From the NCBI RefSeq assembly GCF_006175945.1, contig NZ_VAJL01000001.1:1-64000 (forward strand): DNA of 64,000 nt, written 5' to 3'. Below, piece by piece: positions 17,972 to 27,003 of this stretch. Every line of letters begins with the position of its first letter. The stretch's first letter is position 1. The stretch is from Chryseobacterium mulctrae. GTDB lineage: Bacteria > Bacteroidota > Bacteroidia > Flavobacteriales > Weeksellaceae. A program made the position numbers and the translations under genes. The notes under the pieces are model-generated. The model had not been told where the DNA came from and did no database searches. It saw nothing but the letters and a program-made list of their open reading frames with translations.

Positions 17972-19522
17972 ATGGCAAATAAAATAACAGACATGAGTAA
18001 AATTAGAAAAGTCATAAAATTCTACAGCACTGGAAAGAGCAAGTTATTTATAAGCAGCTATTTATCCCTTTCCAGAAATACCGTTAAAAAATACATCTCA
18101 TTGTATGAGATTCTGGGCTTAAACCTTGATGCGATCAATGCCAAGACAGATGCCGAGCTGGAACTTTTGTTTTCCAATACCACCGCGGAGTCCATTAGCC
18201 CCAAACTACAGTCCCTGTACGATTTTTTCCCAAAGATGGAACGTGAGCTCAAAAAGGTAGGAATCACTATCCATCATATGTGGGAGCAATATCTTGCACT
18301 GCATCCTGATGGTTTTCAGAGTTCACAGTTCCGGCATCATTACAAGATATGGGGCAAGCGTGTGAACCCGGTGATGCATATGAATCACAAATCCGGTGAT
18401 AAGATGTATGTCGATTATGCAGGGAAAACACTCTCCATTATTGATAAGGAAAGCGGGGAGCTTAAAGAAGTTCAGTTTTTTGTAGCTATTCTGGGAGCAA
18501 GCCAGTACACGTATGCTGAAGCCTCTATGAGCCAGCAGAAGGAAGATTTTGTACGTTCTGTAGAAAATGCCATCCGCTTTTTTGAAGGCACACCGGCAGC
18601 GATCGTTCCTGATAATTTAAAATCCGCAGTGATCAAAAGCAGCCGTTTTGAACCCACCATCAATGAGACCCTGGCCGATCTGGCCGAACATTATGAAACG
18701 ACCATCTTGCCTGCCAGGGCTTACAAACCGAGGGATAAATCCTTGGTAGAGGGAGCGGTAAAGATCCTGTACAGAAGGATCTACGCCAACCTTCAACAGG
18801 GATCCTGCGGCCTGGATGAACTAAATAGTGAGATCTGGGATCTGTTGGACTCTCATAACAAACGCAAGCTCACAGGACGCCCTTACTCCCGCTACGAGCT
18901 GTTCCTGGAGGACGAGAAGCAGCAGCTGCGCCCACTGCCTGAGCGTCGTTTTGAGATCAGGTACCAATCCTTTGCAACAGTGATGCAGAACGGGCACGTA
19001 CAGTTGAGCCGGGATAAGAACTACTACAGTGTTCCGTACCAGTATATCAAGAAAAAGATCAAGATCCTATACACATCTTCCACTGTGGAGATCTACTATA
19101 AATACAACAGGATCGCGATGCACAGACGCAATTACAAGCCTTATGTCTACACGACCATTACAGAACATTTAGCCAGCACCCACCAGTTCGTGGCCGGATG
19201 GAGTGCTGCCCGCTTTATCGATTGGGCAAACAGTATTGATACTGCAGTGGGAGAATATATCCTCCAAATTATCGACAGTCGGAATCATCCCGAGCAAGCT
19301 TACAAAAGCTGCCTGGGAATCCTGAACTTCGAAAAGAAAGTAGGAAGAGAGCGATTGATAAATGCTTGTAAACGGGCATTGGATTTTAAGATCTACAGCT
19401 TTAAGACCGTACAGAAGATATTGGAGAACAATCTGGATCAGATGATCGATCCGGAAAAAGAAGAAAAGGAGCAGGAACTGCCTGATCACGGCAACATCAG
19501 AGGAAAACAATATTATCATTAA
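17972..19522 (+). CDS. istA: IS21 transposase IstA, copy 2
   Basis: The 516-aa product equals the copy 1 transposase up to EKEEKEQ, then reads ELPDHGNIRGKQYYH because of one extra G near 19474. The helix-turn-helix and the DDE residues (YVDYAGK, IVPDNLKS, SLVEGAVK) are intact. The stop lies 12 bases before istB, so the ATGA overlap seen in copy 1 is lost. The altered tail is outside the catalytic core and may be tolerated. Confidence 0.95.
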   Translation: MANKITDMSKIRKVIKFYSTGKSKLFISSYLSLSRNTVKKYISLYEILGLNLDAINAKTDAELELLFSNTTAESISPKLQSLYDFFPKMERELKKVGITIHHMWEQYLALHPDGFQSSQFRHHYKIWGKRVNPVMHMNHKSGDKMYVDYAGKTLSIIDKESGELKEVQFFVAILGASQYTYAEASMSQQKEDFVRSVENAIRFFEGTPAAIVPDNLKSAVIKSSRFEPTINETLADLAEHYETTILPARAYKPRDKSLVEGAVKILYRRIYANLQQGSCGLDELNSEIWDLLDSHNKRKLTGRPYSRYELFLEDEKQQLRPLPERRFEIRYQSFATVMQNGHVQLSRDKNYYSVPYQYIKKKIKILYTSSTVEIYYKYNRIAMHRRNYKPYVYTTITEHLASTHQFVAGWSAARFIDWANSIDTAVGEYILQIIDSRNHPEQAYKSCLGILNFEKKVGRERLINACKRALDFKIYSFKTVQKILENNLDQMIDPEKEEKEQELPDHGNIRGKQYYH

Positions 19523-19534
19523 ATATCAACAGTT

Positions 19535-20272
19535 ATGAACGAACCGACAGTGAGCAAAATGAAGCAAATGAAGCTTTACGGCATGCACAATGCCTTTAAG
19601 ACCGCTATTGAAAGCGGAAGGACAGACCATTATACCCTCGACCAGTTTATATCGATGCTCATCGATGCCGAATGGGATGAGAGGCACAACAGGCGCATAG
19701 AGCGAAGCATCAAAAATGCAAAGTTCCATTACAGGTCCAGTATTGAAAGTATCAACTTCGATGACACCCGCAATCTCGACCGTAATCTGGTAATGCGTCT
19801 TGCAGGATGTGAGTTCGTAGAAAAAAATGAAAACATCCTGATCACAGGAAGTACAGGCGTGGGTAAAAGTTACCTGGGAACCGCATTGGGCTATCAGGCC
19901 TGTATCGAAGGCTTCAAGGTCAATTATTTTAATACTTCCAAGCTGTTTGCCAAACTAAAAATGGCAAAAGCAGACGGGTCATACCTGCGCGAACTTGCAA
20001 AAATACAAAGACAGGATGTGATCATCCTTGATGATTTTGGTCTTCAGGCTTTGGACAGTGCCAACAGGATAACCCTTCTGGAGATCATAGAAGACCGTCA
20101 CAACAACGGATCCATCATTGTAACATCGCAGATCCCGGTGCAGGGCTGGTATGACATTATTGGTGAAAAGACCATTGCCGATGCTATTCTGGACAGACTT
20201 ATACATCAGTCTCACCGCCTGGAACTCCAGGGGGAATCTATGAGAAAAAAGAGAGGAGTTAACAGGGAGTAA
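19535..20272 (+). CDS. istB: IS21 helper ATPase IstB, copy 2
   Basis: The 245-aa AAA+ protein is identical to the product of copy 1 (Walker A GSTGVGKSYLG, Walker B VIILDDFG). It acts with IstA in transposition. It follows istA with a 12-base gap. The last 136 bp of the element hold the terminal repeats. Confidence 0.95.
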   Translation: MNEPTVSKMKQMKLYGMHNAFKTAIESGRTDHYTLDQFISMLIDAEWDERHNRRIERSIKNAKFHYRSSIESINFDDTRNLDRNLVMRLAGCEFVEKNENILITGSTGVGKSYLGTALGYQACIEGFKVNYFNTSKLFAKLKMAKADGSYLRELAKIQRQDVIILDDFGLQALDSANRITLLEIIEDRHNNGSIIVTSQIPVQGWYDIIGEKTIADAILDRLIHQSHRLELQGESMRKKRGVNRE

Positions 20273-20408
20273 TTATTTATTATATTTGAATACTAATTGA
20301 CACATGAAAAACAAGAGTTTTTATCAAATTTAAGGGTGGTCAATTTAAACCGAAATTACCTGGTCACTTTGAATTGAAATTGGGTGGTCAATATCACTGG
20401 AATTTACA

Positions 20409-20510
20409 TAAATAATTATGCAACTCCACTCAATTGCGCGAAGTTTAATACTTGACATTAAGCAGTTTAGATAATTATTGATGTATATCTTTTTCAAAAT
20501 CAATAGAATA
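20409..20510 (-). pseudogene. 3' remnant of the repeated island gene
   Basis: Read on the minus strand, about 70 bases encode DFEKDIHQ-stop-LSKLLNVKY-stop, matching the C-terminus NDFEEDIYQKLSKLFNIRY of the intact gene at 23866-24600. The homology continues past the stop (CGCAATTGAGTGGAGTTGCA against the same place after the first gene, 735-756) right up to the IS21 end. The rest of that gene copy is gone. Confidence 0.6.
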
Positions 20511-20589
20511 GAATCTACTTTTAGTAGTGGATGATTTTTATTCTTTTTTGTGTTTATTCAGATAGCTAAACAGAGAAGAAGTATCATTA

Positions 20590-21120
20590 TTATTTTGAGT
20601 TAAATCTCAGTTTAGTTTTTTCAATCAATTCTTCATAACACAACTTACAAATTTTCATTTGGTACGTTATTTCGTGTCCATTATAGATTCTCTTAACTTT
20701 CTCATTATTCCAATCATAAACATAAATTTCTTCAATTACTTTATGAGGTTCTGATTTTTCACCACTATCTAATCGATATATCACCTCGCCATTAATTCTT
20801 TCAACAATAAAGAAAGGAATATCATTTTCTAAGAATATGGTCGTTTTTTTATTCCATTTTCTAGACCCATTGCTAATCTCATCATACTCAATTTTGATAA
20901 TTTTCTTTCCTTTTTTGAAAATCTTGTATTTTTTTTCATCAGCATTATCTCCATTACTAAAGTCAATTCCTCTTATTAGAGAAAGGCTATCAATTATCAA
21001 TGTTTTTGAATTTTTAATTTTCAGATATTGTTTGTTAATATCCACATCTTTTTTTTGTGAATAAATACTGGAACAACTGATGAACCAGAATAGTATTGAT
21101 ATATTTAGTTTTTTGGTCAT
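20590..21120 (-). CDS. Secreted hypothetical protein
   Basis: The open frame begins at 21189, but the ATG at 21120 gives a proper signal peptide (MTKKLNISILFWFISCSS, then IYSQ), so I take that start (176 aa). The mature part is polar, with beta-rich stretches (TTIFLENDIPFFIVERINGE) and a CKLC pair near the C-terminus that could bind metal or form a disulfide. No family is recognised. It is the first of a row of minus-strand genes between remnants of the island gene. Confidence 0.65.
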   Translation of the reverse strand: MTKKLNISILFWFISCSSIYSQKKDVDINKQYLKIKNSKTLIIDSLSLIRGIDFSNGDNADEKKYKIFKKGKKIIKIEYDEISNGSRKWNKKTTIFLENDIPFFIVERINGEVIYRLDSGEKSEPHKVIEEIYVYDWNNEKVKRIYNGHEITYQMKICKLCYEELIEKTKLRFNSK

Positions 21121-21276
21121 AAAGTATTTGCTAATGGAAAAAGTACTGTCGAAGTGTGTGATAAATAAGAACTGGAAGTTCAATTTCAATCAAGCTAAGC
21201 AGTTATATTTCGTGTGACTAAATCACAAAAATTTTAAACCCGAATTTTACCAATACCTGCTTATATAAAGGTTTTT

Positions 21277-21657
21277 TTACAGTTTTATATATGTGAATGA
21301 ACAACCTTCATCACAAATAATTTCGTATTTGGAAGTTACAGGATTTAGATAAATTTTATTGGGGTTAATTTCATCAAAAAACATTAAATAAAATCGTTCT
21401 TTTTTGGCAATATTTATTTTTAATTTATTTCCATTGATTTTATACGTTCCTTTATCTCCATTTTCATTTTGAAGCTTACTTTTACTTTCGAATATTAATG
21501 TTTCGCCATTTTTAATTTCATTCGTAAAAATTTTAGCACTTCCATTTTTGCCACTTTCAGCAACTAATTTCCATTTTCCAATTAATGTTTTATTTAAATT
21601 GTTTTGTGAATAAGAATTTATAGAAATTATGAAAGCGAGTAGAAATAATATTTTCAT
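21277..21657 (-). CDS. Secreted lipocalin-like protein
   Basis: The 126-aa product has a signal peptide (MKILFLLAFIISINSYSQ) and then LIGKWKLVAESGKNG, the usual opening of lipocalin-like domains of Bacteroidota (a GxW motif). Beta strands follow to ICDEGCSFTYIKL, with two cysteines close together. A TATATTTG promoter box lies about 80 bp upstream (21738-21745). The protein is probably periplasmic or surface-bound and may bind a small hydrophobic molecule. That function is inferred from the fold only. Confidence 0.65.
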   Translation of the reverse strand: MKILFLLAFIISINSYSQNNLNKTLIGKWKLVAESGKNGSAKIFTNEIKNGETLIFESKSKLQNENGDKGTYKINGNKLKINIAKKERFYLMFFDEINPNKIYLNPVTSKYEIICDEGCSFTYIKL

Positions 21658-21737
21658 TTTTTAAATTTAGTTATTTAAATAATTTGTTCATTTTCAATTC
21701 AATAAAGCGGTTTTTTTACAAACTTGTAGCTAACACC

Positions 21738-21745
21738 CAAATATA
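21738..21745 (-). promoter_or_regulatory. TAnnTTTG promoter box
   Basis: Minus strand TATGTATATTTG followed by GGTGTTAGC. A similar box with GTTAG spacing occurs at 23804-23811, so two neighbouring small genes share a promoter-type leader. Confidence 0.45.
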
Positions 21746-21779
21746 CATAGTCTGTCGATTTTAAAATATTTATTCAATC

Positions 21780-21835
21780 ACCTGCTCAAAGTCTAATACT
21801 TGATATTATACAGTGTAGATAATTCTTAATAAACA
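21780..21835 (-). repeat. Degenerate copy of the island gene's 3' end
   Basis: Minus strand GAATTATCTACACTGTATAA, then TATCAAGTATTAGACTTTGAG, aligns with GAATTATCTAAACTATTTAA and TATCAGCTATTAAACTTTACG at 700-738. Only this 3' piece of about 50 bases remains. Confidence 0.55.
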
Positions 21836-21840
21836 ATTTC

Positions 21841-23031
21841 TTAGTTTCTATTTACATTTATAGGAAGAACAATTTTAACGTCTATTGGCTTTCCTTCCTT
21901 TTTGGCGGGTGTCCATTTTGGTGAAAGGTTCAACACACGTCTAATTTCTTTTTCTGAAAAATTCCCTGTGGTCTTTACATTTAGAATATTAATATTTCCT
22001 TGTGTGTCAATTAAAAACTCGATAACAGCATTACCCGAAACTTCATCAAAGTTGAAATAATTATCTTTAATAAATGGTATAAAATTAGAGTTTCCGTCTT
22101 TAAAGACGGGCTTTTCATCAACTAATAGATTGTCTAAATTAAAGTTATTATGTATTGCTTCTTTCTTGGGTTTTATGGTTTGAGTGTTTAAGTATAGAAA
22201 GTCAGGGTTATTTTTCAATTCAATAAGTTTGAAATAAGTCCAATTTGTATAATCAAAAATCTTGTCGTTCAATTTATCTGTAATGGATTCAAAAAAAGCA
22301 TTAAAGAAAATTTCTCTTTCGAGATATGTTTCACTAATTCCATCTAATGTAACACGATTAATATCGTAAATTTTGTCAAGATTAAATTCCCCACTCATTA
22401 GTCTAAAATTCCAATCCAAATTATATTCTTTTCTGATTATAGGATTATCACCAAAGGATAATTTTGTAAAATCTGTTGAATAAGTGTCAGGTCGATAAAC
22501 ACTAAGCAATATGTTGTTCAATGTTCTTTTTTCCAACATTATAAGAATATTGTCATTAAAAGTAGCATCATATTTATCGTTATCATTTTTCACTTCCCAA
22601 ATCCCTATGAATCTTCCTTTTGTATCAAACTCGCCCTTTAAACCGCTCCAATTAACTTCTCCTACTAATATATCGTCTTGAAATTCCAAAGAATAACTCT
22701 CAGAAATTCCATTCTCAAGAAATTTGAATATCCAGATTCCATTTTTTAAGTCATTGGTATAATTTCCATAGAACTCAATTTTATAACCGTCATTTTCAAA
22801 ATGATATTTCCAAGTTCCAACTTTCAAATTTTGAGTATGTTGACCAATTTCTGATTGATTCTTGGCTTTAAAATATTCAAATTTACCTTCCAGTATTATA
22901 TTATTCTCCTTCCCTTTGTAAAAATTATACTTTGCAGTTCCTTCTTTATAATTTCCTTCAAAGGTTTTTAAGTCCTGAGAAAATAGGGTAACTGAAAATG
23001 TTAAAAATAGGATTGTAATAATTTGTTTCAT
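21841..23031 (-). CDS. Secreted protein with TonB C-terminal-like domain
   Basis: The 396-aa product has a signal peptide (MKQIITILFLTFSVTLFSQ). The middle (30-150) has repeated toxin_2/MORN-like strand-turn units (KVGTWKYHFENDGYKIEFYG, KNGIWIFKFLENGISESY). The C-terminal 75 residues follow the TonB pattern (GNAVIEFLIDTQGNINIL, LNLSPKWTPAKKEGKPIDV). Without a membrane anchor or proline-rich spacer it is not a standard energy transducer. Such antitoxin-repeat plus TonB_C proteins are common Bacteroidota secreted proteins of unknown role. Confidence 0.65.
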   Translation of the reverse strand: MKQIITILFLTFSVTLFSQDLKTFEGNYKEGTAKYNFYKGKENNIILEGKFEYFKAKNQSEIGQHTQNLKVGTWKYHFENDGYKIEFYGNYTNDLKNGIWIFKFLENGISESYSLEFQDDILVGEVNWSGLKGEFDTKGRFIGIWEVKNDNDKYDATFNDNILIMLEKRTLNNILLSVYRPDTYSTDFTKLSFGDNPIIRKEYNLDWNFRLMSGEFNLDKIYDINRVTLDGISETYLEREIFFNAFFESITDKLNDKIFDYTNWTYFKLIELKNNPDFLYLNTQTIKPKKEAIHNNFNLDNLLVDEKPVFKDGNSNFIPFIKDNYFNFDEVSGNAVIEFLIDTQGNINILNVKTTGNFSEKEIRRVLNLSPKWTPAKKEGKPIDVKIVLPINVNRN

Positions 23032-23209
23032 ATTTTTCGAAGTGCATTACACAATTAAGGAGACCATTTCGGCACTTGGTGATGGCAGGGCAATTAAAGT
23101 ATAAATCTTCACTTTTTGGTAAAAGTTCAATCGAAGAACTGCCGTTGAACTTTGCAGTTTTACCCACTATTGCAAAACCGCTCTGGCAATTACTCTTTAA
23201 TCTATTTTT

Positions 23210-23728
23210 TTATCTATTCATAAAAGTATGATAAAATTCTCCGTCATCAAGATTTTGAATTTTATTTAATAGCAAAATCAAATTATCCTGAATTTTTGGT
23301 TCTATTTGATTTTCTATAATCATTTTTTTTGTTTGTTCAAATTTAGCGCTTCTAAATTTAACATCAATTACTGATTGGAATGCCTTAGTTCTAACTTGGT
23401 CTCCAATCAGAAACATTAATTCATTTTCCCAATCTTCTTGAGTTTTTTCAGAAAACTGACCACTATATCTTTCAAAAGTCATAGAAAAATTTCCGTTCCA
23501 ATCTCCCCAATCTGGTGATTCATCCATATTACCAACAAAAAAATCAAGTTCGTTTATTTCATCTACAATAACTGTTTCGGTATTTAAATTATATTTTTTG
23601 ATAAGGTCAATGCTTTTAGCTACCTCATTCCCAAATATGTTCAACTCATAAATATCATTTTCTAAATCAAAATATTGGTGGTTGCTGAATTTTAGAACAA
23701 TCAAATTATCGTCAATTTTTTTTGACAT
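23210..23728 (-). CDS. Hypothetical cytoplasmic protein (172 aa)
   Basis: It has no signal peptide. The sequence is acidic, with a tryptophan-rich patch (DESPDWGDWNGNFSMTFERY, residues 68-88) and a helical C-terminal half. I recognise no family. A TATATTTG promoter box sits about 75 bp upstream (23804-23811). It stands alone among small genes of the island and might be an immunity-type protein, but there is no partner toxin nearby. Confidence 0.6.
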   Translation of the reverse strand: MSKKIDDNLIVLKFSNHQYFDLENDIYELNIFGNEVAKSIDLIKKYNLNTETVIVDEINELDFFVGNMDESPDWGDWNGNFSMTFERYSGQFSEKTQEDWENELMFLIGDQVRTKAFQSVIDVKFRSAKFEQTKKMIIENQIEPKIQDNLILLLNKIQNLDDGEFYHTFMNR

Positions 23729-23803
23729 CAGTTAATATTGGATATTTATTTACGATTTTAAGATTTTCCATTTTGCAGTTCGTTTTATAATTGCACTAAC
23801 TAT

Positions 23804-23811
23804 CAAATATA
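23804..23811 (-). promoter_or_regulatory. TAnnTTTG promoter box
   Basis: Minus strand TATGTATATTTGATAGTTAG, about 75 bp before the 172-aa gene, resembling the leader at 21738-21745. Confidence 0.4.
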
Positions 23812-23865
23812 CATAATAGTACGATTGGAATGGCTAATGATGAAATTTTACCCGACTACGAAAAT

Positions 23866-24600
23866 TTAATACCTTATATTAAATAGCTTAGATAATTTTT
23901 GATAAATATCTTCTTCAAAATCATTGGGTTTAACAGTGATAGCTCTTGAAAATGTTCCCTTGTCAAACTTGGTATTATATTCGTTTTCCATCGCCTCAAT
24001 AATAGTGGTGTCTTGAAAATCCGGATTAATAATATGATTGTCCTTTAAGAATCGGTGGATTCTGATGAAAGAAGATTTCTGATCTACGATTAGGTTGTGA
24101 TTTTCATCGATGAACTTTTTGTCTTTCAAAAAATCAATGAAAATTTTAGAACTGTTTTCACCTATCATAATATCCGACAGGCGAATTTCTCTTTTTGTTT
24201 TACTTTCTAAAGCAAAATATAGAAAAAGGGTAGTTTCAGCACCACTTAGAAAATTCCCCTGTAACTTCATTAGGTTACTTGAAGTTATTAAGCAGGTGGA
24301 TTCTTTTCGATATTCATCTAAACAATAATTGATTTTCTCCTCAAAATTGTGATTTCTTGATATATCGATGTCTTTGAAGTGAGAGCTGAAAAAATTCTCC
24401 AACTTTTCATACTGTATCAAAAACTCGTTTTTCATTTTCTCAGTAAGAATAATTTTGCTGGCTTTCTTTTTGGCTTTGTCGATTCTTTTTGACAACATCT
24501 TTTGAATGTTTTCTCCCCTGATCCGATAATAGACCATCATAGGATAGCTTACAAATTCTTCCCAAAAGTTCCAACGTCCGTATAATTTCTTCTGATCCAT
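23866..24600 (-). CDS. Repeated island protein of unknown function, intact copy (244 aa)
   Basis: This is the full-length counterpart of the frameshifted gene at the left edge, about three-quarters identical by eye. It begins MDQKKLYGRWNFWEEFVSYP and has a basic helical stretch (KMLSKRIDKAKKKASKI) and a conserved centre (MIGENSSKIFIDFL, SSFIRIHRFLKDNHIINPDF). I considered RteC, but its hallmark motifs are absent. Placement near integrase in both copies suggests a conserved island gene, perhaps regulatory. A TAATTTTG box lies about 95 bp upstream (24696-24703, minus). Confidence 0.75.
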   Translation of the reverse strand: MDQKKLYGRWNFWEEFVSYPMMVYYRIRGENIQKMLSKRIDKAKKKASKIILTEKMKNEFLIQYEKLENFFSSHFKDIDISRNHNFEEKINYCLDEYRKESTCLITSSNLMKLQGNFLSGAETTLFLYFALESKTKREIRLSDIMIGENSSKIFIDFLKDKKFIDENHNLIVDQKSSFIRIHRFLKDNHIINPDFQDTTIIEAMENEYNTKFDKGTFSRAITVKPNDFEEDIYQKLSKLFNIRY

Positions 24601-24839
24601 AATTTCATTGATTATTAATAAAAACCAACTTCTCGCAGAACCAGTTTCTAATTACCTTTCCATTTTTAAATTTTGAAGTCCTAATTGCGTACCTGCAAAA
24701 TTATCTTTGTGTAGAGATTTTTGTATTATAACGCCCTTTCAAAATAATAAATTTATGTGTATTGAAGCTAAATTGTTAAAACTAAATTTTTATATATTCA
24801 AAATTAATATATAAATTTATAAAACATATCACATAATAT

Positions 24840-25499
24840 ATGAGCTATCCAAAAGAAGTTTTAAAAGAAGCTTTAGAAAATTTTTTAGTCGAAAGATTAA
24901 AAGAGTATGATTTTAATTTCAATGCAAAAAGTTTAAAATTTGTAAGAGAATTTGATGAAATAAAAAATGAGATATATTTTCCTGCCGCCAAATTTAATTA
25001 TGCAAATGAAATTATTCAATTTGATTGTTATTTTGACATTGAAAGCTCTAAATTTAAAAGGTGGCACAAAAAGAATTTTCCTGATTTAAGTGTATCATAT
25101 TACTTAAATCCAGAGAACCATTACAGCAAAAAATTTAATAGGGAGTTATACGCTGCGTATTATGATTTTAAAAAATATGATCATCAAAAGATAATGGATG
25201 TAATTTTTGAGAATTTCGTCAAGTGCAAAAATCCATATTTTCTTGATAATAATACTTGGGAAAAGATTGCAAAAAATAGTGTTGCCGAAGATAAAATCAA
25301 CGCATTAATTATGTGCGGAAAATATAATGAAGCTTTCGAATTATGTTCGGATAAGATAGAAAAATATCAAAAATATATGGAATCCGATGATTACAAAAAT
25401 GAATCAAATCCAAATCTAATAGAACATTATCAATATCATTTAAATCGATTAGCAGCAAAAGGAGATTACTTAAAAGAATATATCAAGATTGATTTGTAA
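24840..25499 (+). CDS. Hypothetical protein (219 aa)
   Basis: The soluble, lysine- and tyrosine-rich product starts at ATG 24840 (MSYPKEVLKEALENFL). It has aromatic segments (YSKKFNRELYAAYYDFKKYD) and a C-terminal helical part with tetratricopeptide-like spacing (KYNEAFELCSDKIEKYQKY). I cannot assign a family. It points away from the minus-strand island gene and converges with the integrase gene. The AT-rich codon use is that of the surrounding island. Confidence 0.65.
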   Translation: MSYPKEVLKEALENFLVERLKEYDFNFNAKSLKFVREFDEIKNEIYFPAAKFNYANEIIQFDCYFDIESSKFKRWHKKNFPDLSVSYYLNPENHYSKKFNRELYAAYYDFKKYDHQKIMDVIFENFVKCKNPYFLDNNTWEKIAKNSVAEDKINALIMCGKYNEAFELCSDKIEKYQKYMESDDYKNESNPNLIEHYQYHLNRLAAKGDYLKEYIKIDL

Positions 25500-25581
25500 A
25501 ATAAGATTTAGGGATTCCTAATTGATTATTTCAATTCCTTAATTTCTTTATAGAATATATCTTTCTTATACTCAAAATAGC

Positions 25582-26823
25582 TTACTTAAAAACTTCGTTC
25601 ATATAATTAACTTTATCGTCTTCACTTGGTCTGTAATACGCATTGAAGACCTCTAAACTAGTATGTCCTGTGTAGCTCATAATTACTTTGTCAGGAACTC
25701 TCTTATTTTTCATTATAGTGATAAAGCTTCTTCTTGCAGTATGTGAGGAAATTCTTTCCCAAAACTCAGACTTTACGTCTACTAATTCATCACCATATTT
25801 CATAGTTTTCTTTATCTCATCAGTAAATTTCAGCTCTTTAAAGACCTCCTTAATAAATTCATTCATCTTTTGATTCGTAATAGTTGGTAAATCATAATCA
25901 TACTTTTCAAGAATTGATTTAGAAATAGTATTAATTGGAATTGAAAGATTCTTAGTTTTACTTTTTAAATCAATAACCCTAATAAAGTCCCCTTGAATAT
26001 CCTGTTTTGAAATACGATTGTAATTTCCAAAGCGCATTCCAGTTACACATCCAAAAACAAACAAATCTCTAACTCTTTCAAGTCTTTTATTTGTACTGAA
26101 ATCATATTGATAAATTTGTTCCACCTGCTCGTAGTTTAGAGCTATCTCGTCTGTTCGGAATTTGGGAGGTTTCTTGAAATTGATAAAACCATTGTTGTAG
26201 GTGTATTTCTTACTCAAAGTCCAATAAAAAAAAGTTTTTAATAATCCCACGTTTCTATGGACAGTATTAGCGGAATGGTCTTTTTCTTCGATACAATATT
26301 TGAGAAATTTATTATAGATCTTTTCATCAAAATTACCTAAACTTAATTTTAATTTGTATTCCTCTTGGAAATTCTCTAACAATTTTTTGTTATAATCATA
26401 TCTGCTTTTAGTTGATTTAGATATTCCCTTTCCAGAATAATCATTTTCTTTTTCCTGAACAAATTCATCATATATCCTGAAAAAATCGTCTTTTCTTTTG
26501 ATCTTTTTAAATTCTTCGTCAAATCGCTGTCTTATAATATCAATCGTTATCTCTTCGCCAATGTTTTTGTAACGATTGACAATCTCGGTGAAAAAACCGA
26601 TGTATCTGTCAAGTTGTTTTTTTATACTTCTATGGCTCTCGGCTCTTTTTGTTCTTCCGTTTAGATCGTTGGGTTGCCGGTTATCGAAATCCCATTCTTC
26701 AGGTTTAATTTTTTCTCCAGTAGAATAGATAAAATTCTTATTTTCATTTCCAAAATAAGAACGGAAGTAAATTAGTGTTTCCTTTTCGCCGTTGGGTTCT
26801 TTAAGTTTGAAGGTAGAATTCAT
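25582..26823 (-). CDS. Tyrosine recombinase/integrase of the island
   Basis: The 413-aa integrase has an N-terminal arm-binding-like domain (1-90, YFRSYFGNENKNFIYSTGEK). A SAM-like core-binding domain spans about 110-210 (KYCIEEKDHSANTVHRNVGL). The catalytic domain has Arg in GCVTGMRFGNY, HTARRSF, and the terminal His/Tyr region MSYTGHTSLEVFNAYYRP (Tyr nucleophile). Length and order are those of Bacteroidota phage/ICE integrases. It reads into the island from just inside the likely attachment site at 26954-26976 and would catalyse integration and excision. Confidence 0.95.
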   Translation of the reverse strand: MNSTFKLKEPNGEKETLIYFRSYFGNENKNFIYSTGEKIKPEEWDFDNRQPNDLNGRTKRAESHRSIKKQLDRYIGFFTEIVNRYKNIGEEITIDIIRQRFDEEFKKIKRKDDFFRIYDEFVQEKENDYSGKGISKSTKSRYDYNKKLLENFQEEYKLKLSLGNFDEKIYNKFLKYCIEEKDHSANTVHRNVGLLKTFFYWTLSKKYTYNNGFINFKKPPKFRTDEIALNYEQVEQIYQYDFSTNKRLERVRDLFVFGCVTGMRFGNYNRISKQDIQGDFIRVIDLKSKTKNLSIPINTISKSILEKYDYDLPTITNQKMNEFIKEVFKELKFTDEIKKTMKYGDELVDVKSEFWERISSHTARRSFITIMKNKRVPDKVIMSYTGHTSLEVFNAYYRPSEDDKVNYMNEVFK

Positions 26824-26953
26824 AAGGTGCTAAATTAGGTGCTAATACTTTCATAATTGAACATAAAAACAACTTGTTTTTATTAATACAAATATATTTA
26901 AAATATTGATAAATAGAATACTTATACAAAATTAGATATGTTAATTTTAACAA

Positions 26954-26976
26954 GGTTCGTTTCCCTCTCTCTCCGC
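26954..26976 (+). other. Probable attachment site: tRNA-Ser 3'-end fragment
   Basis: GGTTCGTTTCC resembles a tRNA T-arm, and CCTCTCTCTCCG matches the 3' acceptor strand (TCTCTCC) plus discriminator G expected of tRNA-Ser beginning GGAGAGA. There is no 5' part of a tRNA here. A transcription terminator follows at 27004, as after a real tRNA gene. The position just outside the integrase gene is typical of attR. The invariant A58 position is T, so it is not functional tRNA. Confidence 0.5.
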
Positions 26977-27003
26977 TGGTAGAGATACTAAAATAAGCTA
27001 AAA

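Larger units (their letters stand above)
17792..20408 (+). mobile_element. IS21-family element, copy 2 (2617 bp)
   Basis: Inverted relative to copy 1 and identical as far as compared by eye, except for one additional G within the end of istA. It begins TGGAAAAGACGG and ends CCAGTGATATT...TTTACA, with repeated TTGACCACC motifs at both termini. The flanks (ATCTTAT left, TAAATAA right) show no target duplication, nor do they match the flanks of copy 1 crosswise. With copy 1 it frames a 12.4-kb cargo region. Confidence 0.9.
1..26976. mobile_element. Integrated genomic island (right end and interior)
   Basis: The stretch carries a tyrosine recombinase at its right edge, a tRNA-Ser-like 3' fragment just outside that gene, broken excisionase and primase genes, two IS21 elements, a defence-like locus and small hypothetical genes. 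From 27.2 kb on the genes look chromosomal. Polarity fits insertion into the 3' end of a plus-strand tRNA gene lying left of the window, with the duplicated 3' end left at 26954-26976. The left end is not in view. It could be two related islands side by side, because one island gene occurs twice (1-729 and 23866-24600). Confidence 0.6.

Noticed and set aside
1..24600. The repeated island gene as an RteC-family regulator
   Set aside because: Position and size fit, but the motifs I associate with RteC are absent, so no family was assigned.
26954..26976. Functional tRNA gene
   Set aside because: Only the 3' quarter is present and a conserved T-arm position is changed; no complete tRNA or rRNA gene was recognised anywhere in the window.
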